Shown: in pieces, positions 27,103-34,876 of the stretch
Layout: the number at the start of each line of letters is the position of its first letter
How positions within the stretch are numbered: the stretch's first letter is position 1
Assembly: GCF_965221945.1 (NCBI RefSeq)
Contig: NZ_OZ244925.1
Location: 3,100,001 to 3,164,000, forward strand
Direction: 5' to 3'
DNA length: 64,000 bases
Origin: Poriferisodalis sp965221945
Lineage (GTDB): Bacteria > Actinomycetota > Acidimicrobiia > Acidimicrobiales > Poriferisodalaceae
Made by a program: the position numbers and the translations under genes
Notes under the pieces: model-generated
What the model saw: the letters and a program-made list of their open reading frames with translations, nothing else
Told to the model about the DNA's origin: nothing
The model's database searches: none

Positions 27103-29322
27103 TCACAGGACGATCACGAACACGATGGCAACCACGGCCGCTGTGCCGAACAGCAGCGAGCCGTAGTCCTGGACCTTGCCGGTCTGCATCACCCGCAGAC
27201 CCTGACCGCCGGCATCGGCACCGGTGCCGAGCGCGTTGACGGTGTTGTCGATGGTGCCCTGGTCGATCCAGCGATACACCCACTTGCCGCCGTCGCGGGC
27301 TGACTCACCTGCGGTATTGACGACCTTGTCGATCACGTTGTCGTTGACCCAGTTGGCGGCACGAGCGATGGGCGCCTTGATCGAGCCCACCACGATGTCG
27401 GTATAGAGGTGGTCGAGGTAGTACTTGTTCTCGAGGAACGTGTAGCCGGCCTTGGCGTAGCGGTTGCGCTCGGTCAGCCCGTGCGGTCCGGCGTTGCGCC
27501 AGAAGTACATGAAGGTGATGGCTATGCCGGCCAGCGCCAGCGCCAGGCCCACGAGGGCCAACACCAGCGACGGGTCCGGATGTGACAGGCCGATGGCGTT
27601 GAGGTAGTGCGACGGCTCGAAGTAGGTCTGGACACGGTGGGCGAAGCCCTCGAGCCCGAAGGGCGAGAGCACCCCGGTGGGCAGGTTGAACACGCCCGCA
27701 ACCACAGCCATGCCCGCCAGGATCCACAGCGGGACGGTCATGACCTTGGGTGACTCGTGGGGGTGGCCAAGGCCCCGGTACTCGCCCCAGAACGTGTACC
27801 AGATGACCCGGGTCATGTAAGCGGCGGTGAGCAGCGCCACGACGCAGCCGAAGATCAGCATGAGCGGGTAGGCGTTCTCTTGACCCGCGAGCGCCCCGAG
27901 CAGGATCTCATCCTTCGACCAGAAGCCCGCAAAGGGGAAGATGCCCGCCAGCGCCAGCGTCGCAATCACGAACGTCTTGTACGTGTGCGGCATGTACTTA
28001 CGCAGGCCGCCCATCTCGCGAATGTCGAAGGTGTGATGCGCTGCGTGGCTGACCGATCCGGCCCCCAGGAACAGGCAGGCCTTGAAGAAGGCGTGCGTGA
28101 ACAGGTGGAACATGGCGGCGGTCCATGCGCCCACGCCCAGCGCCATCACCATGTAGCCGAGCTGGCTCACCGTGGAGTACGCCAGCACCTTCTTGATGTC
28201 CCACTGGGCGAACGCCAGACCGGCACCGACGAGGGCCGTGAAGCCGCCGATGAACGCCATGAGGTTGATCGACGAGGTGCCGATGGAGAAACCCTCGTAG
28301 AAGACCGGGTACAGCCGGCCGATCATGAACACGCCGGCTACGACCATGGTTGCCGCGTGGATCAGCGCTGAGACCGGCGTGGGTCCGGCCATGGCGTCAG
28401 GCAGCCAGGTGTGCAGCGGGAACTGGCCCGACTTGGACGCGACTGCTGCCATCAGTGCGATAGACGCCATCAGGAGGGCGAAGTGATACGGGTTGACGGT
28501 CCCGGTTTCGCTCGCGACGCGACTCGCCTCGCCGATCTTCACGTTGATGTCGTGAATGCCGAACGTGCCGAACGTGCCGAACAGGATGATGACGCCGACG
28601 ATCAGGCCGATGTCGCCGACGCGGTTGGTCAGAAACGCCTTCACCGCGGCATCGGAGTTGGGACGTTCCTCCCACCAATGCCCGATGAGCACGAAGCTGC
28701 AGACGCCCACCAGCTCCCAGCCCACGATCATCTGGATCAGGTTCTGGGCCATGACGAAGAAGAGCATCGCGGCGGTGAACAGGCTCAAGAAGGCGAAATA
28801 GTGGACGAAGCGCCTGTCGCCCTTCACGTACTCGCTGGAATAGATGTGCACGAGCAGTGAGATGGACGTGACCACCACCAGCAGCAGCACGGTCTGGCCG
28901 TCCACGAGCGTGCCCACGGCGAAGTCGACGCCGCCAGTCGACCACCAACCGGTGAACGTGGAGATGACCGGCTCGGGGCCCGCCGCGCCGTGCCCGTCGT
29001 CTTCGGCGTGCCCGTCGTCTTCGGCGGCGAGATGCAGCTCACCGTCGAGGCCGGCACTCGAGCTCGACGCGCTCAGCCCTTCATTGACCTCGACAAGCGC
29101 GTGCTCGGCGTCGTTCGACTTCGATGAGGACGCACCATCCTCCACCCGCGTGATCCACGACACTGCCGCGATCATCGACAGCACCCACACGATGCCCACG
29201 GCGGTGATGCCCACCTTCTGGACCCGCTCGATGCCGATGATGCTGCGGCCGAACAGCAGGATGACGACGAAAGAAATCGCCGGGATCAGCGGGATGAGGT
29301 AGGCGTTCTCAAGGATCCGCAT
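27103..29322 (-). CDS. nuoL: NADH-quinone oxidoreductase subunit L (nuo1 copy)
   Basis: 739 residues, about 100 longer than the nuo2 copy. Core: GWELVGVCSFVLIGHWWE, KSGQFPLHTWLPDAMAGPTPVSALIHAATMV, KKVLAYSTVSQLGYM, then the long lateral helix and a last membrane helix at the extreme C-terminus. An extra-membrane loop at about residues 65-115 is acidic and Ser/His-rich, containing two copies of AEDDGH encoded by an 18-bp tandem repeat. Ten bases separate it from nuoK1. Confidence 0.95.
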   Translation of the reverse strand: MRILENAYLIPLIPAISFVVILLFGRSIIGIERVQKVGITAVGIVWVLSMIAAVSWITRVEDGASSSKSNDAEHALVEVNEGLSASSSSAGLDGELHLAAEDDGHAEDDGHGAAGPEPVISTFTGWWSTGGVDFAVGTLVDGQTVLLLVVVTSISLLVHIYSSEYVKGDRRFVHYFAFLSLFTAAMLFFVMAQNLIQMIVGWELVGVCSFVLIGHWWEERPNSDAAVKAFLTNRVGDIGLIVGVIILFGTFGTFGIHDINVKIGEASRVASETGTVNPYHFALLMASIALMAAVASKSGQFPLHTWLPDAMAGPTPVSALIHAATMVVAGVFMIGRLYPVFYEGFSIGTSSINLMAFIGGFTALVGAGLAFAQWDIKKVLAYSTVSQLGYMVMALGVGAWTAAMFHLFTHAFFKACLFLGAGSVSHAAHHTFDIREMGGLRKYMPHTYKTFVIATLALAGIFPFAGFWSKDEILLGALAGQENAYPLMLIFGCVVALLTAAYMTRVIWYTFWGEYRGLGHPHESPKVMTVPLWILAGMAVVAGVFNLPTGVLSPFGLEGFAHRVQTYFEPSHYLNAIGLSHPDPSLVLALVGLALALAGIAITFMYFWRNAGPHGLTERNRYAKAGYTFLENKYYLDHLYTDIVVGSIKAPIARAANWVNDNVIDKVVNTAGESARDGGKWVYRWIDQGTIDNTVNALGTGADAGGQGLRVMQTGKVQDYGSLLFGTAAVVAIVFVIVL
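28990..29025. repeat. Two 18-bp tandem units in nuoL1
   Basis: Two identical units start at 28990 and 29008 and encode AEDDGH twice in a loop between the first two membrane helices of NuoL1. The 18-bp period keeps the frame. Confidence 0.85.
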
Positions 29323-29332
29323 GCGCGTGCGA

Positions 29333-29632
29333 TCAGCCCTTCATCAGGTCGAACTCGTCGACCGCGATCGATCGGCGGTTGCGGTACAGCAGCAGCACGA
29401 TGGCCAGGCCCACGCCGACCTCGGCGGCTGCGACCGCAATGATGAACAGGGCGAAGACCTGCCCAGACACGACGTCGTGCTGCAGCCCGAACGCCACCAG
29501 GTTGAGGTTGACGGCGTTCAGCATCAGCTCGATCGACATCAGCACCATGACGCCGTTGCGGCGTGCAAGCGCGCCGTAGACGCCCACGGCGAACAGCAGC
29601 GCGCCCAATAGCAGGAACTGGTTCAGCAGCAT
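29333..29632 (-). CDS. nuoK: NADH-quinone oxidoreductase subunit K (nuo1 copy)
   Basis: 99 residues, three membrane helices. The two membrane Glu residues needed for proton transfer are present: E35 in MSIELMLNAVNL and E71 in AAAEVGVGLAIVL. The start MLLNQF is supported by AGGAG upstream; a longer frame exists but would add a non-family leader. 16 bases after nuoJ1. Confidence 0.95.
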   Translation of the reverse strand: MLLNQFLLLGALLFAVGVYGALARRNGVMVLMSIELMLNAVNLNLVAFGLQHDVVSGQVFALFIIAVAAAEVGVGLAIVLLLYRNRRSIAVDEFDLMKG

Positions 29633-29648
29633 CGACCCGTCTCCTGCC

Positions 29649-30143
29649 TCAGTCCCGCCGCGCCAGCACGACGGCACCGATCAGCGCGGCTAACAGCAGC
29701 ACCGAGATGGCTTCGAACGGGATGATGTATTGCGAGAAGACTGAGTCCGACACATCGGCTGTCCGAAAGACCTGGCTGTCTTGAGCCAGCGAGTCGGTGC
29801 CGAAGCGGTCAATGAGGGCGTAGACGGTGACCCCGCCCAGCGCCAGCGCCGACAGGGCCGCTACCGGCCACGTGGCCCCGGTCATCTGGGGCATTCGCCC
29901 GATCGGCGCCCGGGTGAGCATGATGCCGAACAGGAACAGCACCATCACGGCGCCGATGTAGACGAGCACCTGCGTCGTGGCGATGAACTCGGCCGCCAGC
30001 AGTATGTAGTTCGCTGCCAGACCGCCCAGCACGGCCACCAGGAACAGGGCCGCATGCACGATGTTGCGCGTCGTCACCATCCCGAGCGCGGCCAGCACGG
30101 TTGCTGCCGCGATGAGGCCGAAGGCGATGTTCTGCGCAATCAT
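29649..30143 (-). CDS. nuoJ: NADH-quinone oxidoreductase subunit J (nuo1 copy)
   Basis: 164 residues with five predicted membrane helices. The pi-bulge helix region VLVYIGAVMVLFLFGIMLTRA is present, as is the NIVHAALFLVAVLGGLAANYILL segment. Starts nine bases after the nuoI1 stop. Confidence 0.93.
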   Translation of the reverse strand: MIAQNIAFGLIAAATVLAALGMVTTRNIVHAALFLVAVLGGLAANYILLAAEFIATTQVLVYIGAVMVLFLFGIMLTRAPIGRMPQMTGATWPVAALSALALGGVTVYALIDRFGTDSLAQDSQVFRTADVSDSVFSQYIIPFEAISVLLLAALIGAVVLARRD

Positions 30144-30152
30144 GGTGCCCGC

Positions 30153-30797
30153 CTAGCCGCCGGCTCCGCCAGCGGTGCTGGCCTCGCCGCCAGCTCCGCT
30201 GGCGGGATCAGACACAGGGGCGCCGAGCTTGCGCACCGGCGCCATGTCGTCGGGGCCGAAGTCGGGCACCGTGCGCACTTTCTGCTCCGAGCCCGGCTCG
30301 TAGGCCAAGAACTCGGGCACGGTCTCCATCCACTCGCCGAGCCGGATCCGGTCGTGCAGCAGGTCGGCGATGTGCGGTTCGGAATACTCGTACTCGGGCG
30401 TCCAGAACAGTGCGTCGAACGGGCACACGTCCACGCAGATGCCGCAGTACATGCACAGCGCGTAGTCGATGTCGAACCGATCGACCACGTTGACCGTCCG
30501 AGCTTTGCCGCCGGCTCGGCGAGGCGGAGCCTTCACCTTGTGGCCTTCGATGTAAATGCACCAGTCGGGGCACGACCTCGAGCACAGCATGCAGGCGGTG
30601 CAGTTCTCCTCGTGCAGTGCAATCACGCCCCGGGCGCGGTCGGGCGGGGCTTCCTTCTCGTGCGGATACTGCACGGTGACCGAGCCCTGCTGCGGCGCGG
30701 GGATGAGCGTGCGCATGCCTCGCTTGGGGAACAGCGTGCGCACTGCGGTGCGCGCGGTCACGCCGAGGCCCTTCAGCAATCCGGGGAGCTGCGGCAT
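30153..30797 (-). CDS. nuoI: NADH-quinone oxidoreductase subunit I (nuo1 copy)
   Basis: 214 residues. Two [4Fe-4S] motifs, C66-C69-C72-C76 and C115-C118-C121-C125, bind clusters N6a and N6b that relay electrons to N2 in NuoB. A C-terminal tail of about 25 residues is Gly/Ala/Ser-rich and derives from a tandem repeat of 30-bp period. Immediately adjacent to the nuoH1 stop. Confidence 0.95.
   Translation of the reverse strand: MPQLPGLLKGLGVTARTAVRTLFPKRGMRTLIPAPQQGSVTVQYPHEKEAPPDRARGVIALHEENCTACMLCSRSCPDWCIYIEGHKVKAPPRRAGGKARTVNVVDRFDIDYALCMYCGICVDVCPFDALFWTPEYEYSEPHIADLLHDRIRLGEWMETVPEFLAYEPGSEQKVRTVPDFGPDDMAPVRKLGAPVSDPASGAGGEASTAGGAGG
30156..30210. repeat. Two 30-bp-period units at the 3' end of nuoI1
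   Basis: A GCCGCCGGCTCCGCC-type unit at 30156 recurs with two or three substitutions at 30186. It encodes the Gly/Ala/Ser tail of NuoI1 and keeps the frame (ten codons per unit). Confidence 0.75.
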
Positions 30798-31844
30798 CTA
30801 GAGCACCACCTTGAAGATTCCGGTCACGACGATGTTGGCGAGCGACAGCGGGATGAGGACCTTCCAAGCGAACTTCTGGAGTTGGTCCTCGCGCAGGCGG
30901 GGATAGGTGAAGCGGATCCAGAAGATGACAAAGGCCACCAGCAGGATCTTGACGAGCATCACGACCGGACCGAGAACATTGAGTATCGGAGCGTCGATGT
31001 CGAACCCAGGAATCCACCAACCACCCAGGAACATGACGGTGGCCAACGCCGAGAAGGCGAAGGCCGTGGCCACTTCGGCCATGAAGAACAGCAGGAAGCG
31101 GAAGCCCGTGTATTCGACGTGGAAGCCGCCGACCAGCTCGGTCTCGGCCACTGGCATGTCGAACGGCGTCTGGGTCAGCTCGGCCTGGGCAGAGATCATG
31201 AAGATCAAGAAGCCGATGAACTGGGTCAGGATGAACGGGTTTCCGATGAGGCCGAAGCCGAAGATCTCGCCGGTGGCCTGTGCCCGCACGATCTCTTGCA
31301 GGTTGAGAGAGTTGGCTTGGATGACCACGCCCATGACGGCGAGGATCAGCGGCAGCTCATAGGCGATGAGCTGGCCAGCAGCTCGCAGGCCACCGAGCAG
31401 TGCGTACTTGCTGGCTGAGGCCCAGCCGGCCATCAGCACGCCCAGCACCGACAGCGACGAGACCGCCAGCGCGTAGAAGATGCCCGTGTCGAGGCTTTCC
31501 ACGACAGCGTCGGGGCCGGTGGGCAGCACGACGAAGAGCAGGAACGACGAGGCAAGCACCACCACCGGTGCTGCACGAAAAACGCGCCGGTCGGCGGCGG
31601 CGGGGTGAATGTCTTCCTTTTGGAGGAACTTGATCGCGTCCGCGATGAGCTGCAGCGAGCCGGAAGGGCCCACGTCCTGGGGACCCAGCCGGCTCTGCAT
31701 GAAGGCCATCATCTTGAGCAGGAACAGGTAGCCGAGCATCAGCGCAGCCGTCGGGATGACGATGAGCGCGACGCCGAGCTTGATGCTGGTCTCCGCCCAG
31801 TACGCCAATCCCAGCAGGGCGCTCAGGTCTCCCATCGCGCTCAC
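30798..31844 (-). CDS. nuoH: NADH-quinone oxidoreductase subunit H (nuo1 copy)
   Basis: 348 residues, eight-helix subunit that forms the quinone tunnel floor. Typical segments: MAFMQSRLGPQDVGPSGSLQLIADAIKFLQKEDI near residue 50, ELPLILAVMGVV, LTQTPFDMPVAETELVGGFHVEYTG (the acidic E-channel loop) and FWIRFTYPRLREDQL. The GTG start overlaps the nuoD1 stop (GTGA), so translation is coupled. Confidence 0.95.
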   Translation of the reverse strand: MSAMGDLSALLGLAYWAETSIKLGVALIVIPTAALMLGYLFLLKMMAFMQSRLGPQDVGPSGSLQLIADAIKFLQKEDIHPAAADRRVFRAAPVVVLASSFLLFVVLPTGPDAVVESLDTGIFYALAVSSLSVLGVLMAGWASASKYALLGGLRAAGQLIAYELPLILAVMGVVIQANSLNLQEIVRAQATGEIFGFGLIGNPFILTQFIGFLIFMISAQAELTQTPFDMPVAETELVGGFHVEYTGFRFLLFFMAEVATAFAFSALATVMFLGGWWIPGFDIDAPILNVLGPVVMLVKILLVAFVIFWIRFTYPRLREDQLQKFAWKVLIPLSLANIVVTGIFKVVL

Positions 31845-33055
31845 CGGTCGATGTCCCCGAGGATGAAGTACAGCGAGCCCAAGATGGTGATGATGTCGGG
31901 CACGTAGGTGCCCCGCATGACCCAGGGCACGATCGAGATGTTGCTGAAGCTGGGCGTGCGGATCTTCACCCGGAACGGCCCCAGGCCGCCCTTGGAGATC
32001 ACGTAGTAGCCCATCTCGCCCAGCGGGTTCTCGGTGGAGACATAGGCCTCGCCGGCTGGCACCTTGATGATGAGCGGCACCTTGGCCATGATCGGCCCCG
32101 ACGGGATGGCGTCGAGCAGTTGGTCGACGATCTTGGTGGCCTCGCGGGTTTCCTGCATCCGCACCCAGTAGCGGGCGAACGAGTCACCGTCGGGGTGCGT
32201 CCACACCCGCCAGTCGATCTGATCCCAGGCAAGGCCCGGGTTGGCGTCGCGACGCAGGTCCCAGTCGACGCCGCTGGCTCGTAGGTTGGGGCCCGAGAGG
32301 CCATAGCCCAGAGCCACATCACTGGGGATCACGCCGACGCCTCGACAGCGAGTCTGGAAGATCTCGTTGCCCATGAGCAGGTCTTCCATTTCGTCACAGA
32401 AGCCGCGCATCTTGGCCATGACAGCATGGGTTTCGGCGATCCAGCCCCGTGGCAGGTCGTCCTTGAGGCCGCCGATGCGGTCGAAGTTGGGGTGGAAGCG
32501 ACCGCCGGTCACTTCTTCGATCTGGTTGAGCACCCGCTCGCGGTCGCGGAAGGCGAAGAACACCGGGGTGAGGGCGCCGATCTGCACACCCATGTCGCCG
32601 AGGAACAGCGACACATTCGCGATGCGGCTCAGCTCGAACAGGATGGTTCGGATCCACTGCGCACGCGGCGGGGCCTCGACGCCCATCAGCTGCTCCGCGG
32701 CCAGGATGAACGGCACCTCGTTCGCGAAGCTGCCCAGCCAGTCGATGCGGTTGATCAGCGTGGTGCACTGCGGGTAGGTACGGACCTCGCAGAGCTTCTC
32801 GTAGCCGCGGTGCATGTAGCCCATCAACGGCTCGGCTGCGATGACCTGCTCGCCGTCGAGCCGGCAGGCGATGCGCAGCGTCCCGTGGGTGGCGGGGTGC
32901 TGCGGTCCGATGTTCAGCGTCATGTCGCCCGTGTCGAGTTCGACGTTGACACGAGCATCGGCAGCCTGCCCTGCCACGTAGGCCTGCTGTTCGCGCAGCG
33001 CGGCGGCTCCGGATGCGAACCTGCGAGCACCATCGGACGCAGTTGCGGGGCTCAT
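31841..33055 (-). CDS. nuoD: NADH-quinone oxidoreductase subunit D (nuo1 copy), Tyr-to-Trp at quinone site
   Basis: 404 residues, the 49-kDa quinone-site subunit. The quinone-binding His is kept (GPQHPATHG, H57), and GYMHRGYEK carries Arg83, the position methylated by NDUFAF7 in mitochondrial NDUFS2. The segment RIDWLGSFANE has Trp106 where other NuoD proteins have the Tyr that hydrogen-bonds the quinone head group (RMDY in the nuo2 copy). A 40-residue N-terminal extension is Ala-rich. ATGA overlap with nuoC1 and GTGA with nuoH1. Confidence 0.95.
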   Translation of the reverse strand: MSPATASDGARRFASGAAALREQQAYVAGQAADARVNVELDTGDMTLNIGPQHPATHGTLRIACRLDGEQVIAAEPLMGYMHRGYEKLCEVRTYPQCTTLINRIDWLGSFANEVPFILAAEQLMGVEAPPRAQWIRTILFELSRIANVSLFLGDMGVQIGALTPVFFAFRDRERVLNQIEEVTGGRFHPNFDRIGGLKDDLPRGWIAETHAVMAKMRGFCDEMEDLLMGNEIFQTRCRGVGVIPSDVALGYGLSGPNLRASGVDWDLRRDANPGLAWDQIDWRVWTHPDGDSFARYWVRMQETREATKIVDQLLDAIPSGPIMAKVPLIIKVPAGEAYVSTENPLGEMGYYVISKGGLGPFRVKIRTPSFSNISIVPWVMRGTYVPDIITILGSLYFILGDIDR

Positions 33056-33774
33056 GCGCCCGCTCCCGACGCCTCAAAGGAGGCCATCACCTCGGCCTCG
33101 AGCTGGGCTTCGAGCTCCGGCGGGATCTCTTCGATGTCGACCACACCGGGCCACGGCTTGACCGCACGCGCCAGCAGGGGGAAGTCCTTGCGGAGCGGAT
33201 GACCCTCGAACTCGCTCGGCAGGTAGATGTGCTCCAGGTTCGGATGACCCTCGAAGCGGATGCCGAACATCTCGTGGGCTTCGCGCTCGTGCCAGTTGGC
33301 ACCGGCAAACACGTCGATGATCGACGGCACTGATGCCGGGGCACCGTCGACATCGGTCACGTCGGCCTTGAGGATGACGGCGACGTGCCGTGCCGGGGCG
33401 TGCAGATGTGCGAGCAGCTGGAAGCGAGTGTCGCCGCCGCCTAGGCGCACCGTTTCGGAGGCGGTGGCGCTCGTGGTCTCTTCTTCGTCCTGGCCGACAC
33501 CAGCGCCGTCGAACTCGGTGTCCTCGTAGCGGCCTTCAGGCGCATCTGTCCAGTCGATGGCCGACAGGAAGCCGAAATAGACGAAGCCGGCGTCGCGCAG
33601 CGCAGTGATCGCAGTGCGCCAGTGCTCGATCTCGATGCGCAGCCAGAGGTTCTGGCCCGCTTCGATGTGGGTTTCGACCAAGGCGTCACCCAGCAGCTCT
33701 GCCAGCTCCGCAGCTAGGGCTTCGCGGGCCTCGTCGCCAGGCGTTTCGGTGCCGTCGTCGGTGTCGTCCGCCAT
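33052..33774 (-). CDS. nuoC: NADH-quinone oxidoreductase subunit C (nuo1 copy)
   Basis: 240 residues. The 30-kDa signature ANWHEREAHEMFGIRFEGHPNLEHIYLPSEFEGHPLRKDFPL is near the C-terminus. The N-terminal 25 residues are acidic and Thr/Glu-rich, and an acidic insert (EFDGAGVGQDEEETTSATASETV) interrupts the domain. Two bases after nuoB1's stop; ATGA overlap with nuoD1. Confidence 0.94.
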   Translation of the reverse strand: MADDTDDGTETPGDEAREALAAELAELLGDALVETHIEAGQNLWLRIEIEHWRTAITALRDAGFVYFGFLSAIDWTDAPEGRYEDTEFDGAGVGQDEEETTSATASETVRLGGGDTRFQLLAHLHAPARHVAVILKADVTDVDGAPASVPSIIDVFAGANWHEREAHEMFGIRFEGHPNLEHIYLPSEFEGHPLRKDFPLLARAVKPWPGVVDIEEIPPELEAQLEAEVMASFEASGAGA

Positions 33775-33776
33775 GG

Positions 33777-34358
33777 CTACGCCGGCACCCGAGCGGGGTT
33801 GGCCTGCAACGCCGGCGCTGGTGCCGAGGGCGGCACCCGTGTCGATGCTGGTGCCGAGGGCGGCACCACGATGGGCTCACCTCGCCAGCGTTCTTGAATG
33901 TCCTCGCGCTGGATGCGCTCCTGCAGCAGCACGATGCCCTCAAGCAGTGCCTCAGGCCGAGGAGGGCAGCCGGGTACGTACACGTCGACGGGGATGATCT
34001 GGTCGACGCCCTTCGTGACCGAGTAGCTGTCCCAGTACGGGCCGCCGCAGTTCGCACACGAGCCCATCGAGATCACGTACTTGGGCTCGGGCATCTGCTC
34101 ATACAGGCGTCGGATGACCGGCGCCATCTTGTCGGTGACCGTGCCCGAGATCACCACCAGATCGGCCTGGCGGGGGCTGGCGGGGAACGGGATGACGCCC
34201 AGGCGCATGACGTCGTAGCGGGGCGAGCCGAACGCGGCGCCCATCTCGATGGCGCAGCAAGCCAAGCCCCACTGGTACACCCACAGCGAGCGGGCCCGGC
34301 CGAAGTTCAGCAGCCAGGTGAGCGGCTTGGGCAGTTTGACCTTGTCGACCAGTGCCAT
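33777..34358 (-). CDS. nuoB: NADH-quinone oxidoreductase subunit B (nuo1 copy)
   Basis: 193 residues. Cluster N2 ligands are all present: tandem C34-C35 (GLACCAIEMG), C101 (GSCANCGG) and C131 (PGCPPRPE). A C-terminal tail of about 40 residues is Pro/Ala/Ser-rich and contains VPPSAPA twice from a 30-bp-period DNA repeat. The start MALVDKVKL is chosen over an upstream Cys-rich leader because it matches the family and follows GGGAG. Confidence 0.95.
   Translation of the reverse strand: MALVDKVKLPKPLTWLLNFGRARSLWVYQWGLACCAIEMGAAFGSPRYDVMRLGVIPFPASPRQADLVVISGTVTDKMAPVIRRLYEQMPEPKYVISMGSCANCGGPYWDSYSVTKGVDQIIPVDVYVPGCPPRPEALLEGIVLLQERIQREDIQERWRGEPIVVPPSAPASTRVPPSAPAPALQANPARVPA
33817..33867. repeat. 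Two 30-bp-period units at the 3' end of nuoB1
   Basis: A 21-base identical block starts at 33817 and again at 33847. It encodes VPPSAPA in each copy and keeps the frame. Confidence 0.85.
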
Positions 34359-34371
34359 TACGCGCTCCCGC

Positions 34372-34746
34372 TCACACCCAGCGCAAGACGCCTTTGCGCC
34401 ATGCGTAGAACAGGCCAAGGATCAGGATGAAGATGAAGATCGCCATCTCGACCAGGCCGAACAGGGCGTAGACGTCGAGCCGCGTCGCCCAGGGGAAAAT
34501 GAACACGGCCTCCACGTCGAACAAGACGAAGAGAACCGCGAAGACGTAGTAGCGGATCTGGCTTTGGGTCCAGTCGCTGCCGACCGGGTCGACGCCGCTC
34601 TCATACGCGATCAGCTTCTGAGGTGTCGGTCGTTGCGGCCGCAGGATCCGGGCGACGCCGAACATCGTGAAGGCCATCAGGACTGCCGCTGCACCGAAGA
34701 TTGCGACGGTCAGATAGCTCCGCAAGAGATCGGACACGGACCGCAA
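34372..34746 (-). CDS. nuoA: NADH-quinone oxidoreductase subunit A (nuo1 copy)
   Basis: About 124 residues with three membrane helices. Conserved: KLIAYESGVDPVGSDWTQSQIRYYVFAVLFVLFDVEAVFIFPWA, where the Glu/Asp pair FDVE lines the E-channel. The start given is a TTG at 34744-34746; a GTG at 34735-34737 (SDLLRS...) is an equally good start and neither has a strong ribosome site. First gene of the 11-gene operon; its promoter should be in 34747-34876. Confidence 0.9.
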   Translation of the reverse strand: MRSVSDLLRSYLTVAIFGAAAVLMAFTMFGVARILRPQRPTPQKLIAYESGVDPVGSDWTQSQIRYYVFAVLFVLFDVEAVFIFPWATRLDVYALFGLVEMAIFIFILILGLFYAWRKGVLRWV

Positions 34747-34876
34747 CGCTAGCGACTGCGGGACCGCCTGCGCCGAACCTCGGCCTGCTTGTCAAACATC
34801 GCCAGAGCACCCGCTGCCGATGCGTTCTCGCCATTCATTCTCGATATCGCGTGCCGACAAATACCGATTGCGACAC

